A stretch of 64,000 nt of DNA from Betaproteobacteria bacterium (GTDB lineage: Bacteria; Pseudomonadota; Gammaproteobacteria; Burkholderiales; SG8-39), in NCBI GenBank assembly GCA_009693235.1, contig SHXR01000001.1:88517-152516 (forward strand). Direction: 5' to 3'. Below the pieces are notes generated by a model. It made no database searches, was not told where the DNA came from, and was given only the letters and a program-made list of their open reading frames with translations. Positions 38,516-48,006 of the stretch are shown here, piece by piece (the stretch's first letter is position 1; every line of letters starts with the position of its first letter). Made by a program: the position numbers and the translations under genes.

Positions 38516-39487
38516 TCAGTTGTCGATCTTCGCCCCGGAGTCCTTCACCACCTTCGACCACTTGGTTATTTCACTTGACACGAATTGGCCGAACTCCGTG
38601 GGTCTCTGACCGCCTGCGGTCGCCACTTGGCTCGCCCAGATCTCCTTGATATCCGGTTGCTGCAGAATCTTGACGATCTCCAGATAGAGGCGATCGACCA
38701 CGCTTGTGGGCGTCCCTCTTAGCGCCCATATCGCATACCACGTGGTAACTTCATATCCCGGAACCCCGGCTTCGTTTACGGTCGGCATGTTGGGAAATAC
38801 GGACGTGCGCGCGCCCGCCGCGACGGCCAGCGCCACCAGTTTGCCGGCGCGGATTTGATTCGAAGAGGTGCCCATCCCGTCAAACGCCATGTCCACTTGA
38901 CCCGCGATCAAATCGACCATAAGCGGTCCTGCACCCTTGTAGGGTACGTGCACGAGATCGACGCCGGTCATCGTTTTGAACAGCTCGCCGGCGAGATGGT
39001 GAGCGGTGCCATTGCCGGCGGATCCGAAGTTTAGTTTGCCCGGATTCGCCTTGGCGTAATCAAGTAGATCCTTGAGCATCTTGATGGTCCCGTGTTTTGG
39101 ATGGATCACGATGACCTGCGGTACGGATGCGATCAACGTGACCGGAATGAAATCGCGCTCAAGGCGATACGGCAGCTTGGTATAGAGGCTTTCGGCGATC
39201 GTGTGATGCACCGCCCCCATCAAGAGCGTATAGCCATCGGGTAGTGCCTTGGCGGCATTCGCCGCGCCAAGCGTGCCACCCGCGCCGCCCTGATTCTCGA
39301 TGAGGAATTGCTGACCAAGCGCCTGCGTGAGTTTGGCGGCAAGGGGGCGGGCAAAGGTATCGGTGCCGCCGCCCGCGGGAAATGGATTGATGATGCGCAC
39401 CGGTTTCACCGGCCATTCCTGGCCATGGGCGGCCGCTGCGAGCAGTGCCAGGGTGAGCGCCAGCATGAAACGGCGAGTGGTTTGCAT
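38516..39487 (-). CDS. Bug-family tripartite tricarboxylate receptor protein
   Basis: A 323-residue receptor. The start is set at ATG 39487, which has a GGAGA site; a Met five codons upstream lacks one. The signal peptide is about residues 1-23 (MQTTRRFMLALTLALLAAAA, then HG). Bug motifs follow: EWPVKPVRIINPFPAGGGTD, FLIENQGGAGGTLG, PDGYTLLMG, GTAHHLAGELFKTMTGVDLV, VPYKGAGPLMVDLIAG. It probably binds a small carboxylate for the adjacent CoA transferase. No TctAB pair is in view. Confidence 0.9.
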   Translation of the reverse strand: MQTTRRFMLALTLALLAAAAHGQEWPVKPVRIINPFPAGGGTDTFARPLAAKLTQALGQQFLIENQGGAGGTLGAANAAKALPDGYTLLMGAVHHTIAESLYTKLPYRLERDFIPVTLIASVPQVIVIHPKHGTIKMLKDLLDYAKANPGKLNFGSAGNGTAHHLAGELFKTMTGVDLVHVPYKGAGPLMVDLIAGQVDMAFDGMGTSSNQIRAGKLVALAVAAGARTSVFPNMPTVNEAGVPGYEVTTWYAIWALRGTPTSVVDRLYLEIVKILQQPDIKEIWASQVATAGGQRPTEFGQFVSSEITKWSKVVKDSGAKIDN

Positions 39488-39652
39488 ATTGTCTCCGGAC
39501 ACGTTGTTCTAGCGCGTGTGCCGCGCGGTGCGACATTCTGACAGTTTATTCACCGATCGAGTTCGCTGGGCGGTGCTGAGAGCGTTCGCATCCCGTCTGT
39601 CCGGACTCGCTACACTTGCCGGATTGTCTATCCCCTACGATCGGAGCAGCCC

Positions 39653-40423
39653 ATGTCATTGGACCATTTCAAGCTGAGCGGAAAAGTCGCCGTCATTACC
39701 GGCGCGGGCGGTGGCATTGGCCGCGCGATTGCAGTCGAATTTGCCGGTGCCGGCGCTGACGTTGCCTGTCTTGATGTCATGCGGGAAAACGTCGAGGAAA
39801 CCGCTCGCTTGGTCGAACAGGCGGGTCGGAAGAGCCTTGCCATCGTCTGCGATGTCACCTCACCGGAAGCCACCAAGGCTGCGGTCGAACGCACGGTGAA
39901 AGAGCTCGGGCCGATTCGCGTGCTGGTGTGCGGTGCCGCGGCGCGGGACCCGAATCACACGGTCGAAAGCTGTCCGCCCGAGATCTGGAATCAGGTCTTC
40001 GCGGTGAACGTAGGCAGCGCGTTTCTGATGAGCAAGTGGGTGATACCGATTATGGCCAAGGCTGGTGGCGGCGTCATTGTGCATATCGCCAGTCAACTTG
40101 GCAGTACCGCGACCCATGAGCGGGCTGCCTATTGCGCAACCAAGGGTGCACTGATTTCGCTCGCGCGCGCCATGGCGATCGATCACGCCAAGCAGAACAT
40201 TCGCGTCAATACCTTATCGCCCGGTGCCACGGAGACCGATCGGATGCCGCTTCGCTTCGGCACCATGGAGGAGGCGCGCAAGGTGAGTGGACCGCGTCAC
40301 GTGCTTGGCCGGCTTGGCTTACCGGAAGAAATCGCGCGAGGAGCGCTCTACCTCGCGAGCGAAGCGTCGAGCTTTATGACTGGCGCTGACCTGCTGGTGG
40401 ACGGCGGTTACAACGCCTGGTAG
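39653..40423 (+). CDS. Short-chain dehydrogenase/reductase
   Basis: A 256-residue classical SDR. The nucleotide motif is TGAGGGIG (residues 16-23). Ser147, Tyr160 and Lys164 (YCATK) form the catalytic set, and the PGATETDRM segment follows. The usual NNAG strand is replaced by CGAAA. Asp41 after the second strand (CLDVM) suggests a preference for NAD over NADP. Likely a hydroxy-acyl or alcohol dehydrogenase in acid catabolism. It is divergent from the Bug gene and convergent with the Mo-hydroxylase gene. Confidence 0.88.
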   Translation: MSLDHFKLSGKVAVITGAGGGIGRAIAVEFAGAGADVACLDVMRENVEETARLVEQAGRKSLAIVCDVTSPEATKAAVERTVKELGPIRVLVCGAAARDPNHTVESCPPEIWNQVFAVNVGSAFLMSKWVIPIMAKAGGGVIVHIASQLGSTATHERAAYCATKGALISLARAMAIDHAKQNIRVNTLSPGATETDRMPLRFGTMEEARKVSGPRHVLGRLGLPEEIARGALYLASEASSFMTGADLLVDGGYNAW

Positions 40424-40447
40424 CGCTTCACTCCAGCTGGCGACCGC

Positions 40448-42853
40448 TTAGCGCGCGGTTTGAATCGCCCGCCAGACCTTCTCATAGGTGAATGGCATCG
40501 CGATGTCGGTCACGCCAAGCGGGCCGAGCGCATCGAGCATGGCGCTGGTGATCGCAGCGGGCGCGCCGATCGTCCCCGATTCACCGCATCCCTTCGCGCC
40601 GAGGGGATTGTGCGTGCAAGGCTGTGATTCATCGGTCTCAGCCGTGATCGATGGCATCGTATCGGCACGCGGCATCACATAGTCCATGAATGAACCGGTG
40701 AACACTTGGCCGGTCTCACGGTCGTAAGCCGTCGCCTCGAACATCGCCTGCCCGATGCCTTGCGCGAGGGCGCCATGGAACTGGCCTTCGACCACCATCG
40801 GATTGATGACGGTGCCGATATCATCGACGGATGCATAGTTGATCAGCTTGGTGACACCAGTGGCCGGATCAATCTCTATCTCGCAGATCTGCGCGCCGTT
40901 CGACCAAGTGAGATTGGTCGGATCGAAAAAGGCGTTCTCATGCAGTACGGGCTCCATGCCGGCCGGCAAATTGTGCGCATAGGTGACCGCGCGTGCGACC
41001 TCGCTCCAGGTAATTTTGCGATCCGTCCCGGCAACGCGAAATTCGCCCGCCCCTGCCACCACGGCGTGTTCGATATCTTTCTCTGCCGCTTCGAGCAGGT
41101 GCGCGGCAGCGCGTTTTGCCTTCTTGATGATCTTGGCTGATGCCATCACGATCGCTGAACCCGCGATGACCATCGAACGCGACCCAAAGGTGCCGGTTCC
41201 ATACGGAACGCGCGCGGTGTCTCCTTCGAAGATTTCGATCTTCTCGAGCGGCACGCCGATTTTCTCCGAGACAACCTGCGCATAGGTCGTGACATGCGCT
41301 TGGCCATGATTGTGCGTACCGCAACACACCAAGAGGCTGCCATCCGCAGCAACGCGAATATCGGCGGAATCGAAGAATCCCGCGCGGGCGCCGAACATGC
41401 CCGCGTACTTGGATGGCGCGACCCCTGAGCTTTCCACGAAGTAGCACACGCCAAAGCCGCGCAACATTCCTTGCTTCTTGGCGGCTTCACGTCTGGCCGG
41501 AAAGCCCGCGTAGTCGGCAATCGTCAACGCCTGTTCAAATACCTTGATGAAGTTACCGCAGTCATAGGTTGGACCGACCGCGGTGGTGTAGGGCATCTGT
41601 TCGACGCGGATAAAATTGCGCCGGCGCAGCTCCACACGGTCGATGCCCGTTTGCATGGCGGCGGCTTCGACCAGACTTTCCAGCACGTAGCAGGCTTCCG
41701 GTCGTCCCGCACCACGGTAGGCATCGGTCGGCACCGTGTTGGTGAACAGCGCCTTCACGTCGCTAAAGATTGCGGGAATCTGGTACGGTCCTGACAGCAC
41801 ACCGGTGTAGACCGATGTCGGCACGGCCGCGCCAACCGTCGAGACATACGCACCCAAGGCAGCGAGCGTCGTGACCCGCAGCGCGAGAAATTTTCCGTTG
41901 GCGTCGATCGCGAGTTCAGCGTGGGTGACGTGGTCGCGCGCCTGGTAATCGGAGACGAATGCTTCGCTACGGGTCGACACCCACTTCAAAGGCCGGTGCA
42001 ACTTGCGTGCCGCCCAGGCGAGCGCGATCTCTTCCGGATAGTGCTTGCCTTTGGTGCCGAAGCCGCCGCCCACATCCGGAGCGATCACACGTACGGAGTT
42101 TTCCGGCAGTGCCAATTGTTCCGCGACGAACTTGCGAATGTGATGTGGCACCTGCGTCGATGAATAGATGGTGAGTTCGTGGCCGTCCTGGCCCCGATTG
42201 GCAGACGCCATCGTGATGATTGCCCGCGGCTCGAGCGCAGCACAGGCAATGCGATGATTGACGAGGTCGACCGCGACAACATGCGCCGCTTTAGCAAATG
42301 CACCGTTGACGGCCGCCTCATTGCCGCGTTGAAAGCGCACCGCGAGATTGCCGGGCGCCCCCGCATGTATCTGTGGAGCGTCTGTCTTGACCGCATCGCG
42401 AACATCGACCACGGCGGTTAAAGGCTCCCAGTCGACCGCCACCAGCTCCGCAGCATCGAGGGCCTGGTTACGCGTTACGGCAATGACCATGGCGACGATT
42501 TCACCGACGTGTCGTACCGCCCCACGTGCAATGCCCCAACGTGGCGGCTCGTTCATCTTGGTACCATGGACGCCTGGGATTTGCCAGAGCGGGATCATGG
42601 TGCCCACCTGATCGGCTGCCATGTCGGCGCCGGTATAGATCGCGATGACCCCTGTTGCGCCGGTCGCCGGACTCACGTCGATGGACTGAACCCGGGCGTG
42701 GGCATGGGGTGAGCGCACGAAGGCGCAATGCAGTTCACCTTCGAACACGAGATCGGACACATATTGCCCGGCACCCGCTAGGAACTTGCGGTCTTCGCGA
42801 CGCAAAACGGACTTGCCGATGCCTTCTGGGTGTTGCTCGATGTGCTGGATCAT
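40448..42853 (-). CDS. Molybdenum hydroxylase large subunit (xanthine dehydrogenase / form II CoxL family)
   Basis: An 801-residue MCD-binding catalytic subunit. The N-terminus is VLRREDRKFLAGAGQYVSDL and HCAFVRSPHAHA. Cofactor motif VIAPDVGGGFGTKGKHYPEE, the form II loop AYRGAGRPEACYVLE (no CoxL active-site Cys), and LGAKGCGESGTIGAPAAI with the catalytic Glu are all present. It oxidises an aromatic or aldehyde substrate by water-derived hydroxylation. No small or medium subunit gene is next to it. It differs clearly from the one at 27790, so the window has two independent orphan large subunits. Confidence 0.88.
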   Translation of the reverse strand: MIQHIEQHPEGIGKSVLRREDRKFLAGAGQYVSDLVFEGELHCAFVRSPHAHARVQSIDVSPATGATGVIAIYTGADMAADQVGTMIPLWQIPGVHGTKMNEPPRWGIARGAVRHVGEIVAMVIAVTRNQALDAAELVAVDWEPLTAVVDVRDAVKTDAPQIHAGAPGNLAVRFQRGNEAAVNGAFAKAAHVVAVDLVNHRIACAALEPRAIITMASANRGQDGHELTIYSSTQVPHHIRKFVAEQLALPENSVRVIAPDVGGGFGTKGKHYPEEIALAWAARKLHRPLKWVSTRSEAFVSDYQARDHVTHAELAIDANGKFLALRVTTLAALGAYVSTVGAAVPTSVYTGVLSGPYQIPAIFSDVKALFTNTVPTDAYRGAGRPEACYVLESLVEAAAMQTGIDRVELRRRNFIRVEQMPYTTAVGPTYDCGNFIKVFEQALTIADYAGFPARREAAKKQGMLRGFGVCYFVESSGVAPSKYAGMFGARAGFFDSADIRVAADGSLLVCCGTHNHGQAHVTTYAQVVSEKIGVPLEKIEIFEGDTARVPYGTGTFGSRSMVIAGSAIVMASAKIIKKAKRAAAHLLEAAEKDIEHAVVAGAGEFRVAGTDRKITWSEVARAVTYAHNLPAGMEPVLHENAFFDPTNLTWSNGAQICEIEIDPATGVTKLINYASVDDIGTVINPMVVEGQFHGALAQGIGQAMFEATAYDRETGQVFTGSFMDYVMPRADTMPSITAETDESQPCTHNPLGAKGCGESGTIGAPAAITSAMLDALGPLGVTDIAMPFTYEKVWRAIQTAR

Positions 42854-42887
42854 AGCGGCGCCTTGAGTGGATCGAAAACCCTAAAAA

Positions 42888-42939
42888 TTGGAAGCGAAGC
42901 GGTAGTGTCCTATATTATGATGGCTCAAAGGACGTTACC
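42888..42939 (+). promoter_or_regulatory. Promoter with overlapping palindromic operator
   Basis: TTGGAA (42888-42893), a 17-base spacer and TATATT (42911-42916) form a good sigma70 promoter about 98 bases upstream of the ssuA-type gene. GGTAGTGTCCT (42901-42911) and AGGACGTTACC (42929-42939) are inverted copies (9 of 11 matching) that flank the -10 box, a typical repressor layout. The regulator is not known. Confidence 0.5.
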
Positions 42940-43013
42940 AGTGAATGCGAATCGGGCGGTGACCTCAAGCATTTCGCTGCGTTTTGCTATCTCAACAAAT
43001 GAAGGGAATCGCT

Positions 43014-43988
43014 ATGCGCAAAATGCTATCGGCAGTCTTGCTGGCCTCGACGGTGTGCGTCATGTTCTCCACGCCGCAGGCGGTTGCGCAAGACAAAGTA
43101 AAGATGGGCTTGTTCATTGCCTCCTCTGCGATGCCCTACTTTATCGCGAAAGAGCGCGGCTACTTCGCCGCGGAAAACCTCGATGTCGAGGGCGTTCCGC
43201 TCGCCACGCATCCTTTGATTGTGCAGGCACTCGTCAAAGGCGACATCGACACCGCTTCCAACCTGCTCTCGCTGGAAGGCGCCAACATCAATGCGCTGCG
43301 TCCTGGCACGGCGAGCTACTTCTCCATCAATTGCCAGAACACGAAGTACCAACTCGAAGCCTATGTCGTGTCGACCAAGAACACGACCATCCAGTCGCTC
43401 AAGGATCTCAAGGGTGCGCGGATCATGTCAGCGCCTGGGCCGGGCAACCTGTTCGTGGCCAAGGGCGTGCTGAAGAACATTGGCCTCGAAGACACCAAGG
43501 ACTACACGATGCAGGAGCAGCCGATGGCCAATCACATCGCCGCGCTGCAATCGGGCCAGTTCGAAGTGGCTTACACCCTGGAACCGATCGTGAGCATGCT
43601 GGTCCATCGCGGCGTCGCACGCAAACTTGAATCGGGCGTGATTGCTTCGCACATGCTTGGTCGTCCGGATGCCTGCGCAGTCATGGCAGGTGGCGTGATG
43701 GGCGACAAATTCCTCAAGGAACGTCCGCAGGTCGCCGAGCGCCTGGCGCGCGCATGGGCTAAGGCGCTGAAGGATGGCAACGATGATCCGAAGGCGCGTG
43801 ATCTGCTGAGCAAGCACATGAACACCGCACCGGAAATCGCGCAGACCGTGCCGCTTTCGTACTATCACATGGTGCGCGATCTTTCGCCCGCGCAAATCGC
43901 GGACTTCCAAAAGCTCACCGACCTTGCCACGACTGCGGGGCTCGTGAAAAGCAAGATCGATGTGAAGTCTTTTCTCAAGACATACTAA
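43014..43988 (+). CDS. ABC transporter substrate-binding protein, SsuA/TauA (NMT1) type
   Basis: A 324-residue periplasmic binding protein from ATG 43014 with a GAAGGGA site; an in-frame start ten codons upstream lacks one. The signal peptide ends at VAQD (about residue 24). The pattern KMGLFIASSAMPYFIAKERG, then DVEGVPLATHPLIVQALVKG, and SLKDLKGARIMSAPGPGNLF is that of the nitrate/sulfonate/taurine/thiamine-precursor receptor family. It supplies the permease and ATPase encoded after the inverted repeat at 44005. The ligand is unknown; the CoA transferase downstream suggests a carboxylate. Confidence 0.87.
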   Translation: MRKMLSAVLLASTVCVMFSTPQAVAQDKVKMGLFIASSAMPYFIAKERGYFAAENLDVEGVPLATHPLIVQALVKGDIDTASNLLSLEGANINALRPGTASYFSINCQNTKYQLEAYVVSTKNTTIQSLKDLKGARIMSAPGPGNLFVAKGVLKNIGLEDTKDYTMQEQPMANHIAALQSGQFEVAYTLEPIVSMLVHRGVARKLESGVIASHMLGRPDACAVMAGGVMGDKFLKERPQVAERLARAWAKALKDGNDDPKARDLLSKHMNTAPEIAQTVPLSYYHMVRDLSPAQIADFQKLTDLATTAGLVKSKIDVKSFLKTY

Positions 43989-44004
43989 CTTTTCGAGCGC
44001 GATT

Positions 44005-44122
44005 CAGGTAGGGTGGAATAGCGGCGCGCATTCCACCGCGCGTGTACCGTCCTTACGCTACGAATTTTTCATGATGCGGCGCTCGGATCGGTGGAATGCG
44101 CATGGCTTTTCCACCTTACCTG
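44005..44122. repeat. Long inverted repeat, GGTGGAAT type
   Basis: The 33-base arms 44005-44037 (caggtagggtggaatagcgg...) and 44090-44122 are reverse complements with about five mismatches, around a 52-base centre. Core words GGTGGAAT and ATTCCACC match a widespread proteobacterial dispersed element (from memory). It fills the gap between the receptor and permease cistrons, where it could act as an mRNA stabiliser or partial terminator. Confidence 0.75.
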
Positions 44123-44148
44123 CGGGTTTCAACATTGACGGTTGAGCA

Positions 44149-44910
44149 ATGCTTCGCAACAAACTAGCCGCGCTTACCCCCGCCGTCGGCGCGATCCTCT
44201 TTGTATTCGCGTGGTGGCTGTTGTATGCCTCGAAGCTCATCGATCCTGTTCTTCTGCCCTCGCCGCAGGATTCGTTCAAGGCGATCTGGGATGGCTTTGT
44301 CGGCGGCGCGCTGATCAGCGATTTCCTGATCACGGTGCGCCGCACGCTGCTGGCGTTCGTGATCGCCGTGATCATCTCCGTGCCGTTTGGCATCATTCTT
44401 GGTTCTTCGGTGCGGTTGTACAGCTCGGTTGAATTCCTGATCGACTTCTTCCGCTCGACGCCGGCCTCGGCATTGTTTCCGTTGTTCCTGGTGATCCTGG
44501 GCGTTGGCGAGGAAACGAAGATTGCCGTAGCGGCGTTCGGAGCGAGCCTTCTCATCCTCTTCAACACCGCCTATGGCGTGATGAACGCACGCAAGACCCG
44601 TCAGGCCGCGGCGCGGGTGATGGGCGCATCGCGATTTCGCGTGATGCTCGATGTGACGTTGCTCGAATCGCTCCCGCAGACCTTCGTCGGCATGCGCACC
44701 GGCGTGTCGTTTGCGTTGGTTATCGTGATCGTCGCCGAGATGTTCATCGGTTCGACCGACGGCCTTGGGCAACGCGTGATCAATGCCCAAATGATCTTCA
44801 ACATGCCGGAGATGTACGCGACCATTTTTGCAGCGGGCGTACTCGGGTATGGGCTGAACCTGTTGTTTATCCTGATTGAAAGAAAATTTGTGCATTGGGG
44901 TGGCAAGTGA
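44149..44910 (+). CDS. ABC transporter permease, SsuC/TauC type
   Basis: A 253-residue inner-membrane permease with six hydrophobic segments. The binding-protein-dependent transport (EAA) motif appears as ARVMGASRFRVMLDVTLLES, preceding LPQTFVGMRTGVSFALVIVI. SRTP-like FRSTPASALFPLFLVILGVG is also typical of the SsuC group. It forms the channel for the importer and overlaps the ATPase start by four bases (GTGA). Confidence 0.9.
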   Translation: MLRNKLAALTPAVGAILFVFAWWLLYASKLIDPVLLPSPQDSFKAIWDGFVGGALISDFLITVRRTLLAFVIAVIISVPFGIILGSSVRLYSSVEFLIDFFRSTPASALFPLFLVILGVGEETKIAVAAFGASLLILFNTAYGVMNARKTRQAAARVMGASRFRVMLDVTLLESLPQTFVGMRTGVSFALVIVIVAEMFIGSTDGLGQRVINAQMIFNMPEMYATIFAAGVLGYGLNLLFILIERKFVHWGGK

Positions 44911-45722
44911 ATGCGCCGGTCGCAACGGATGTCGCGTCGGGTCGTGCGACGCCAGCGAGCGCACCGCATGGCACCCACATCACCATTCGCGGGCTTTACA
45001 AGAGCTTTCAAGGCCAGCCGCTTTACACGAACTTCGATCTGGATATTCCGAAGGCCCAGATTACGTCGGTCTTCGGTCCCAATGGCTGCGGTAAGTCAAC
45101 GTTGATCAACATGGTGTCCGGCCTGTTGCCGTTTGATGCGGGCCAAGTGCTGTTCGATGGGAAAACGCTTACCGACACCAAAATCAGCTACGTCTTTCAG
45201 AATTATCGCGAAGCCTTGTTTCCGTGGAAGCGCGCCATCGACAACATCAAGTATCCGCTACAGCTTGCCGGACAAAGCAAGGCGGAATGCAATCGGCGCG
45301 CAGAGGAACTCGTCGCGTCATTCGAAATCAAGTTTGATTTGCATCGTTACCCCTATGAGCTTTCTGGTGGGCAGCAGCAGCTCGTCTCGATCATGCGCGC
45401 TCTGGCGCCGCATCCGGAAGTGCTGTTTCTCGATGAGCCGTTTTCCGCGCTCGATTATGAGATGACCCTCTTCATGCGAGACAAACTGCAAGACATCTTC
45501 CAGGCCACCCGCACCACGATGATCCTCGTCTCCCATGATCTGGAAGAGGCGGTGTATCTCGCCGATCAGGTGTTGCTGCTCACCCGGCGGCCGACCAAGA
45601 TCGCCGAAATCGTACCGTTTCGTTCGGCGCGCCCACGGCACCCGGAAACCTTGACGAGCGATGAGTTCGTGCGGGCTAAGGCGCGTTGTTTGGATGTTTT
45701 CCAGCGCGAAGTCAGGCGTTGA
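44907..45722 (+). CDS. ABC transporter ATP-binding protein, SsuB/TauB type
   Basis: A 271-residue ATPase. The start is set at GTG 44907, overlapping the permease stop; a TTG at 44895 is also possible. Walker A is GPNGCGKST (residues 57-65), the Q-loop is FQNYREALFPW, the signature is LSGGQQQ, Walker B is VLFLDEPFSALDYEM and the H-loop is SHDLEEAVYLAD. The FPW after the Q-loop is common in the nitrate/taurine group. It energises the importer encoded with it. Confidence 0.93.
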   Translation: MNAPVATDVASGRATPASAPHGTHITIRGLYKSFQGQPLYTNFDLDIPKAQITSVFGPNGCGKSTLINMVSGLLPFDAGQVLFDGKTLTDTKISYVFQNYREALFPWKRAIDNIKYPLQLAGQSKAECNRRAEELVASFEIKFDLHRYPYELSGGQQQLVSIMRALAPHPEVLFLDEPFSALDYEMTLFMRDKLQDIFQATRTTMILVSHDLEEAVYLADQVLLLTRRPTKIAEIVPFRSARPRHPETLTSDEFVRAKARCLDVFQREVRR

Positions 45723-45801
45723 CGTTCTCCGGCGGGTCGGCCAAGCACGCCTGGCAGTAAGAACTACAATCGGACTGTTCCCGACTCATTTGGACTTGCC
45801 G

Positions 45802-46995
45802 ATGCCCCACATCCCCGCCGGTACACCGTTCGCGAAACTGCGCGTCCTTGATCTCACCCGTGCTCGTGCGGGCCCCACCTGCGTGCGTCAGCTGGCCGAT
45901 TTTGGCGCTGATGTCATCAAGATCGAATCGCCACCCGGGCTCGATCCGAACGCTAATCAGACCGACGCGCGCGATAGCCCCGACATGCAAAACCTGCATC
46001 GCAATAAGCGTTCGATGACGCTCAACCTCAAGTCGCCCGACGGGGTCGCGGTGTTCATGCGCATGGTGAAGGACGCCGATGTCGTCGTCGAAAACTATCG
46101 GCCCGATGTGAAAGACCGCCTGGGCATCAACTATGAAGCACTCCGCAAAGTAAGCAAGCGGATCATCCTTGCCTCGGTATCTGGCTTCGGTCAGGACGGG
46201 CCCTATCGCGATTACCCGGGCGTTGATCAGATCGCGCAAGGCATGAGCGGCATCATGCTGGTCACCGGCAAACCGGGCGAAGGGCCGATGCGTGCCGGCG
46301 CCGCGGTGTGCGATATCGCGGCGGGCCTTTATGCAGCGCTTGGCGTGATGACGGCGCTGTATGAGCGGCAAACCTCCGGCGAAGGGCAATGGGTGCAGGC
46401 GAGTCTTCTGCATGCAGGGCTTGGTCTGCTTGACTTCCAGGCGGCGCGTTATACGGTGAATAAGGAAGTTCCGCGTCAAGTGGGCAATGATCATCCGACC
46501 GGCATGCCGACGTCGTCGTATCGCACCAAGGACGGCTTCATCAACATCGGCGCCTCAGGCGATGGCATGTGGGGGCGGCTCTGCAAGGTGATCGGCCGGG
46601 AAGATCTGCACAAGAAGCCCGAGTACGTCGACGGCAAGGCGCGCAGCAAGAATCGGGCGGCGTTGAATGACGATTTGAATAGCGTCCTCGTCACGAAAAC
46701 ATCCGCCGAATGGATTGAAGCCATCAACAAGGCGGGCGTGCCATGCGGTCCGATCTATACGATGGATCAGGTGTTTGCCGATCCGCAGGTCCGCCATATG
46801 AAGATCGCCGAGACGGTGGCGCATCCAATACGCGGCGAGGTCACGCTGGTTGGGCAGGCGACGAAGCTCTCGCGCACCGTCGCGAAAATCGTTCGGCCTA
46901 CACCGGAATTGGGTGAGCACACCGACGAAGTGTTGCGTGAAGTCGGCTATACCGACGCGCAAATCGCGGATCTGCGGACGCGTGCGGTGTTGTAA
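45802..46995 (+). CDS. CaiB/BaiF (family III) CoA transferase
   Basis: A 397-residue enzyme from ATG 45802 (MPHIPAGTPFAKLRVLDLTR); a longer in-frame reading from 45661 would overlap the ABC ATPase and is rejected. Motifs are ADFGADVIKIE, NLHRNKRSMTLNLKSPDGVA, ASVSGFGQDGPYRDYPG, catalytic Asp142 in GVDQIAQGMSG, and ELGEHTDEVLREVGY. It activates or exchanges a carboxylate as CoA thioester. Located 79 bases after the ABC ATPase and 23 before a Bug receptor, so the operon joins two different uptake receptors with one CoA-activating enzyme. Confidence 0.92.
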   Translation: MPHIPAGTPFAKLRVLDLTRARAGPTCVRQLADFGADVIKIESPPGLDPNANQTDARDSPDMQNLHRNKRSMTLNLKSPDGVAVFMRMVKDADVVVENYRPDVKDRLGINYEALRKVSKRIILASVSGFGQDGPYRDYPGVDQIAQGMSGIMLVTGKPGEGPMRAGAAVCDIAAGLYAALGVMTALYERQTSGEGQWVQASLLHAGLGLLDFQAARYTVNKEVPRQVGNDHPTGMPTSSYRTKDGFINIGASGDGMWGRLCKVIGREDLHKKPEYVDGKARSKNRAALNDDLNSVLVTKTSAEWIEAINKAGVPCGPIYTMDQVFADPQVRHMKIAETVAHPIRGEVTLVGQATKLSRTVAKIVRPTPELGEHTDEVLREVGYTDAQIADLRTRAVL

Positions 46996-47018
46996 AGCTT
47001 GCAACAAGGAAGCCCGCT

Positions 47019-47993
47019 ATGCCGATCATCAATCGAATGCGAGTTGTTGGCGTTGCGCTCGTCGTGGGCGCGCAGGTCATCGCCCATGCGCAGGAATATC
47101 CCGCGCGCCCGGTAAAGATCATCGCGCCCTCGACCCCAGGCGGTGGGTTTGATCTGGTGGGTCGGGTACTCGGCCAGAAGTTGTCCGAGCAACTTGGGCA
47201 GCAGTTCGTAGTGGAGAATCGCCCGGGCTCTGGAACTTTGCTTGGCTCGCAAGCGGTGGTGCGCGCCGCACCCGATGGCTATACGTTGCTGGTGGGCGGG
47301 CTCAGCAATATCGCACTCAATATGGGCATGTACAAGCAGCCGGGCTATGACGCGATCACCGATCTCGTGCCGATTAGTCTGGTGGTGAGTCACTCCTACA
47401 TCATGGTGGGGCGGCGTGATCTGCCGTTCGATTCGATGCAGGCGGTGATCGCGCACGCCAAAGCCAATCCGAACAAGCTCACCATCGCAACCAGTGGCCC
47501 CGGGTCCGGACAATATGTGGGTGCTGCGGTGATGACCACCGTGCTCGGGCTCGATATTCTCAAGGTGCCGTACAAAGGCGCGCAGCCTGCGTATCAGGAT
47601 CTGCTGGCCGGTCGGGTGGATCTTTTCTACGACAACACCACCACCGCTAAGCCCTTCATCGATGGCGGGCGCGTCAAGCCCCTCGCGATATCGACCAAGG
47701 CACGCATCAGTGGCCTGCCGAACGTGCCGACCTTCGATGAAACGCGCGTGTTCGATTGGGAAATGGAAAGCTGGTTTGGCCTCTTCGCGCCCGCGCGTAC
47801 GCCTCAGCCCATCATCGACAAGCTGCGCACCGAAATCGACAAGGCAACGCTCATTCCGGAAGTGCAGCGGGCACTTGAACAGGGCGCGGGCCGCAGCCTG
47901 CGATTAACGCCGGCGCAGACGGACGCGCTGATCAAATCAGAAATCGACAAATGGGTCGGGCTCGTCCGCCGGGCGGGCGTGACGCTTGATTAG
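47019..47993 (+). CDS. Bug-family tripartite tricarboxylate receptor protein
   Basis: A 324-residue receptor with a signal peptide (about 1-24, ending IAHAQ). Typical text: EYPARPVKIIAPSTPGGGFD, FVVENRPGSGTLLG, RAAPDGYTLLVGG, LDILKVPYKGAQPAYQDLLA, VDLFYDNTTTAKPFI. It is transcribed with the preceding CoA transferase and the following NTF2-like gene. No TctAB permease is near; the ABC importer upstream is a separate system. Confidence 0.9.
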   Translation: MPIINRMRVVGVALVVGAQVIAHAQEYPARPVKIIAPSTPGGGFDLVGRVLGQKLSEQLGQQFVVENRPGSGTLLGSQAVVRAAPDGYTLLVGGLSNIALNMGMYKQPGYDAITDLVPISLVVSHSYIMVGRRDLPFDSMQAVIAHAKANPNKLTIATSGPGSGQYVGAAVMTTVLGLDILKVPYKGAQPAYQDLLAGRVDLFYDNTTTAKPFIDGGRVKPLAISTKARISGLPNVPTFDETRVFDWEMESWFGLFAPARTPQPIIDKLRTEIDKATLIPEVQRALEQGAGRSLRLTPAQTDALIKSEIDKWVGLVRRAGVTLD

Positions 47994-48006
47994 AAAGGAA
48001 TCGATC

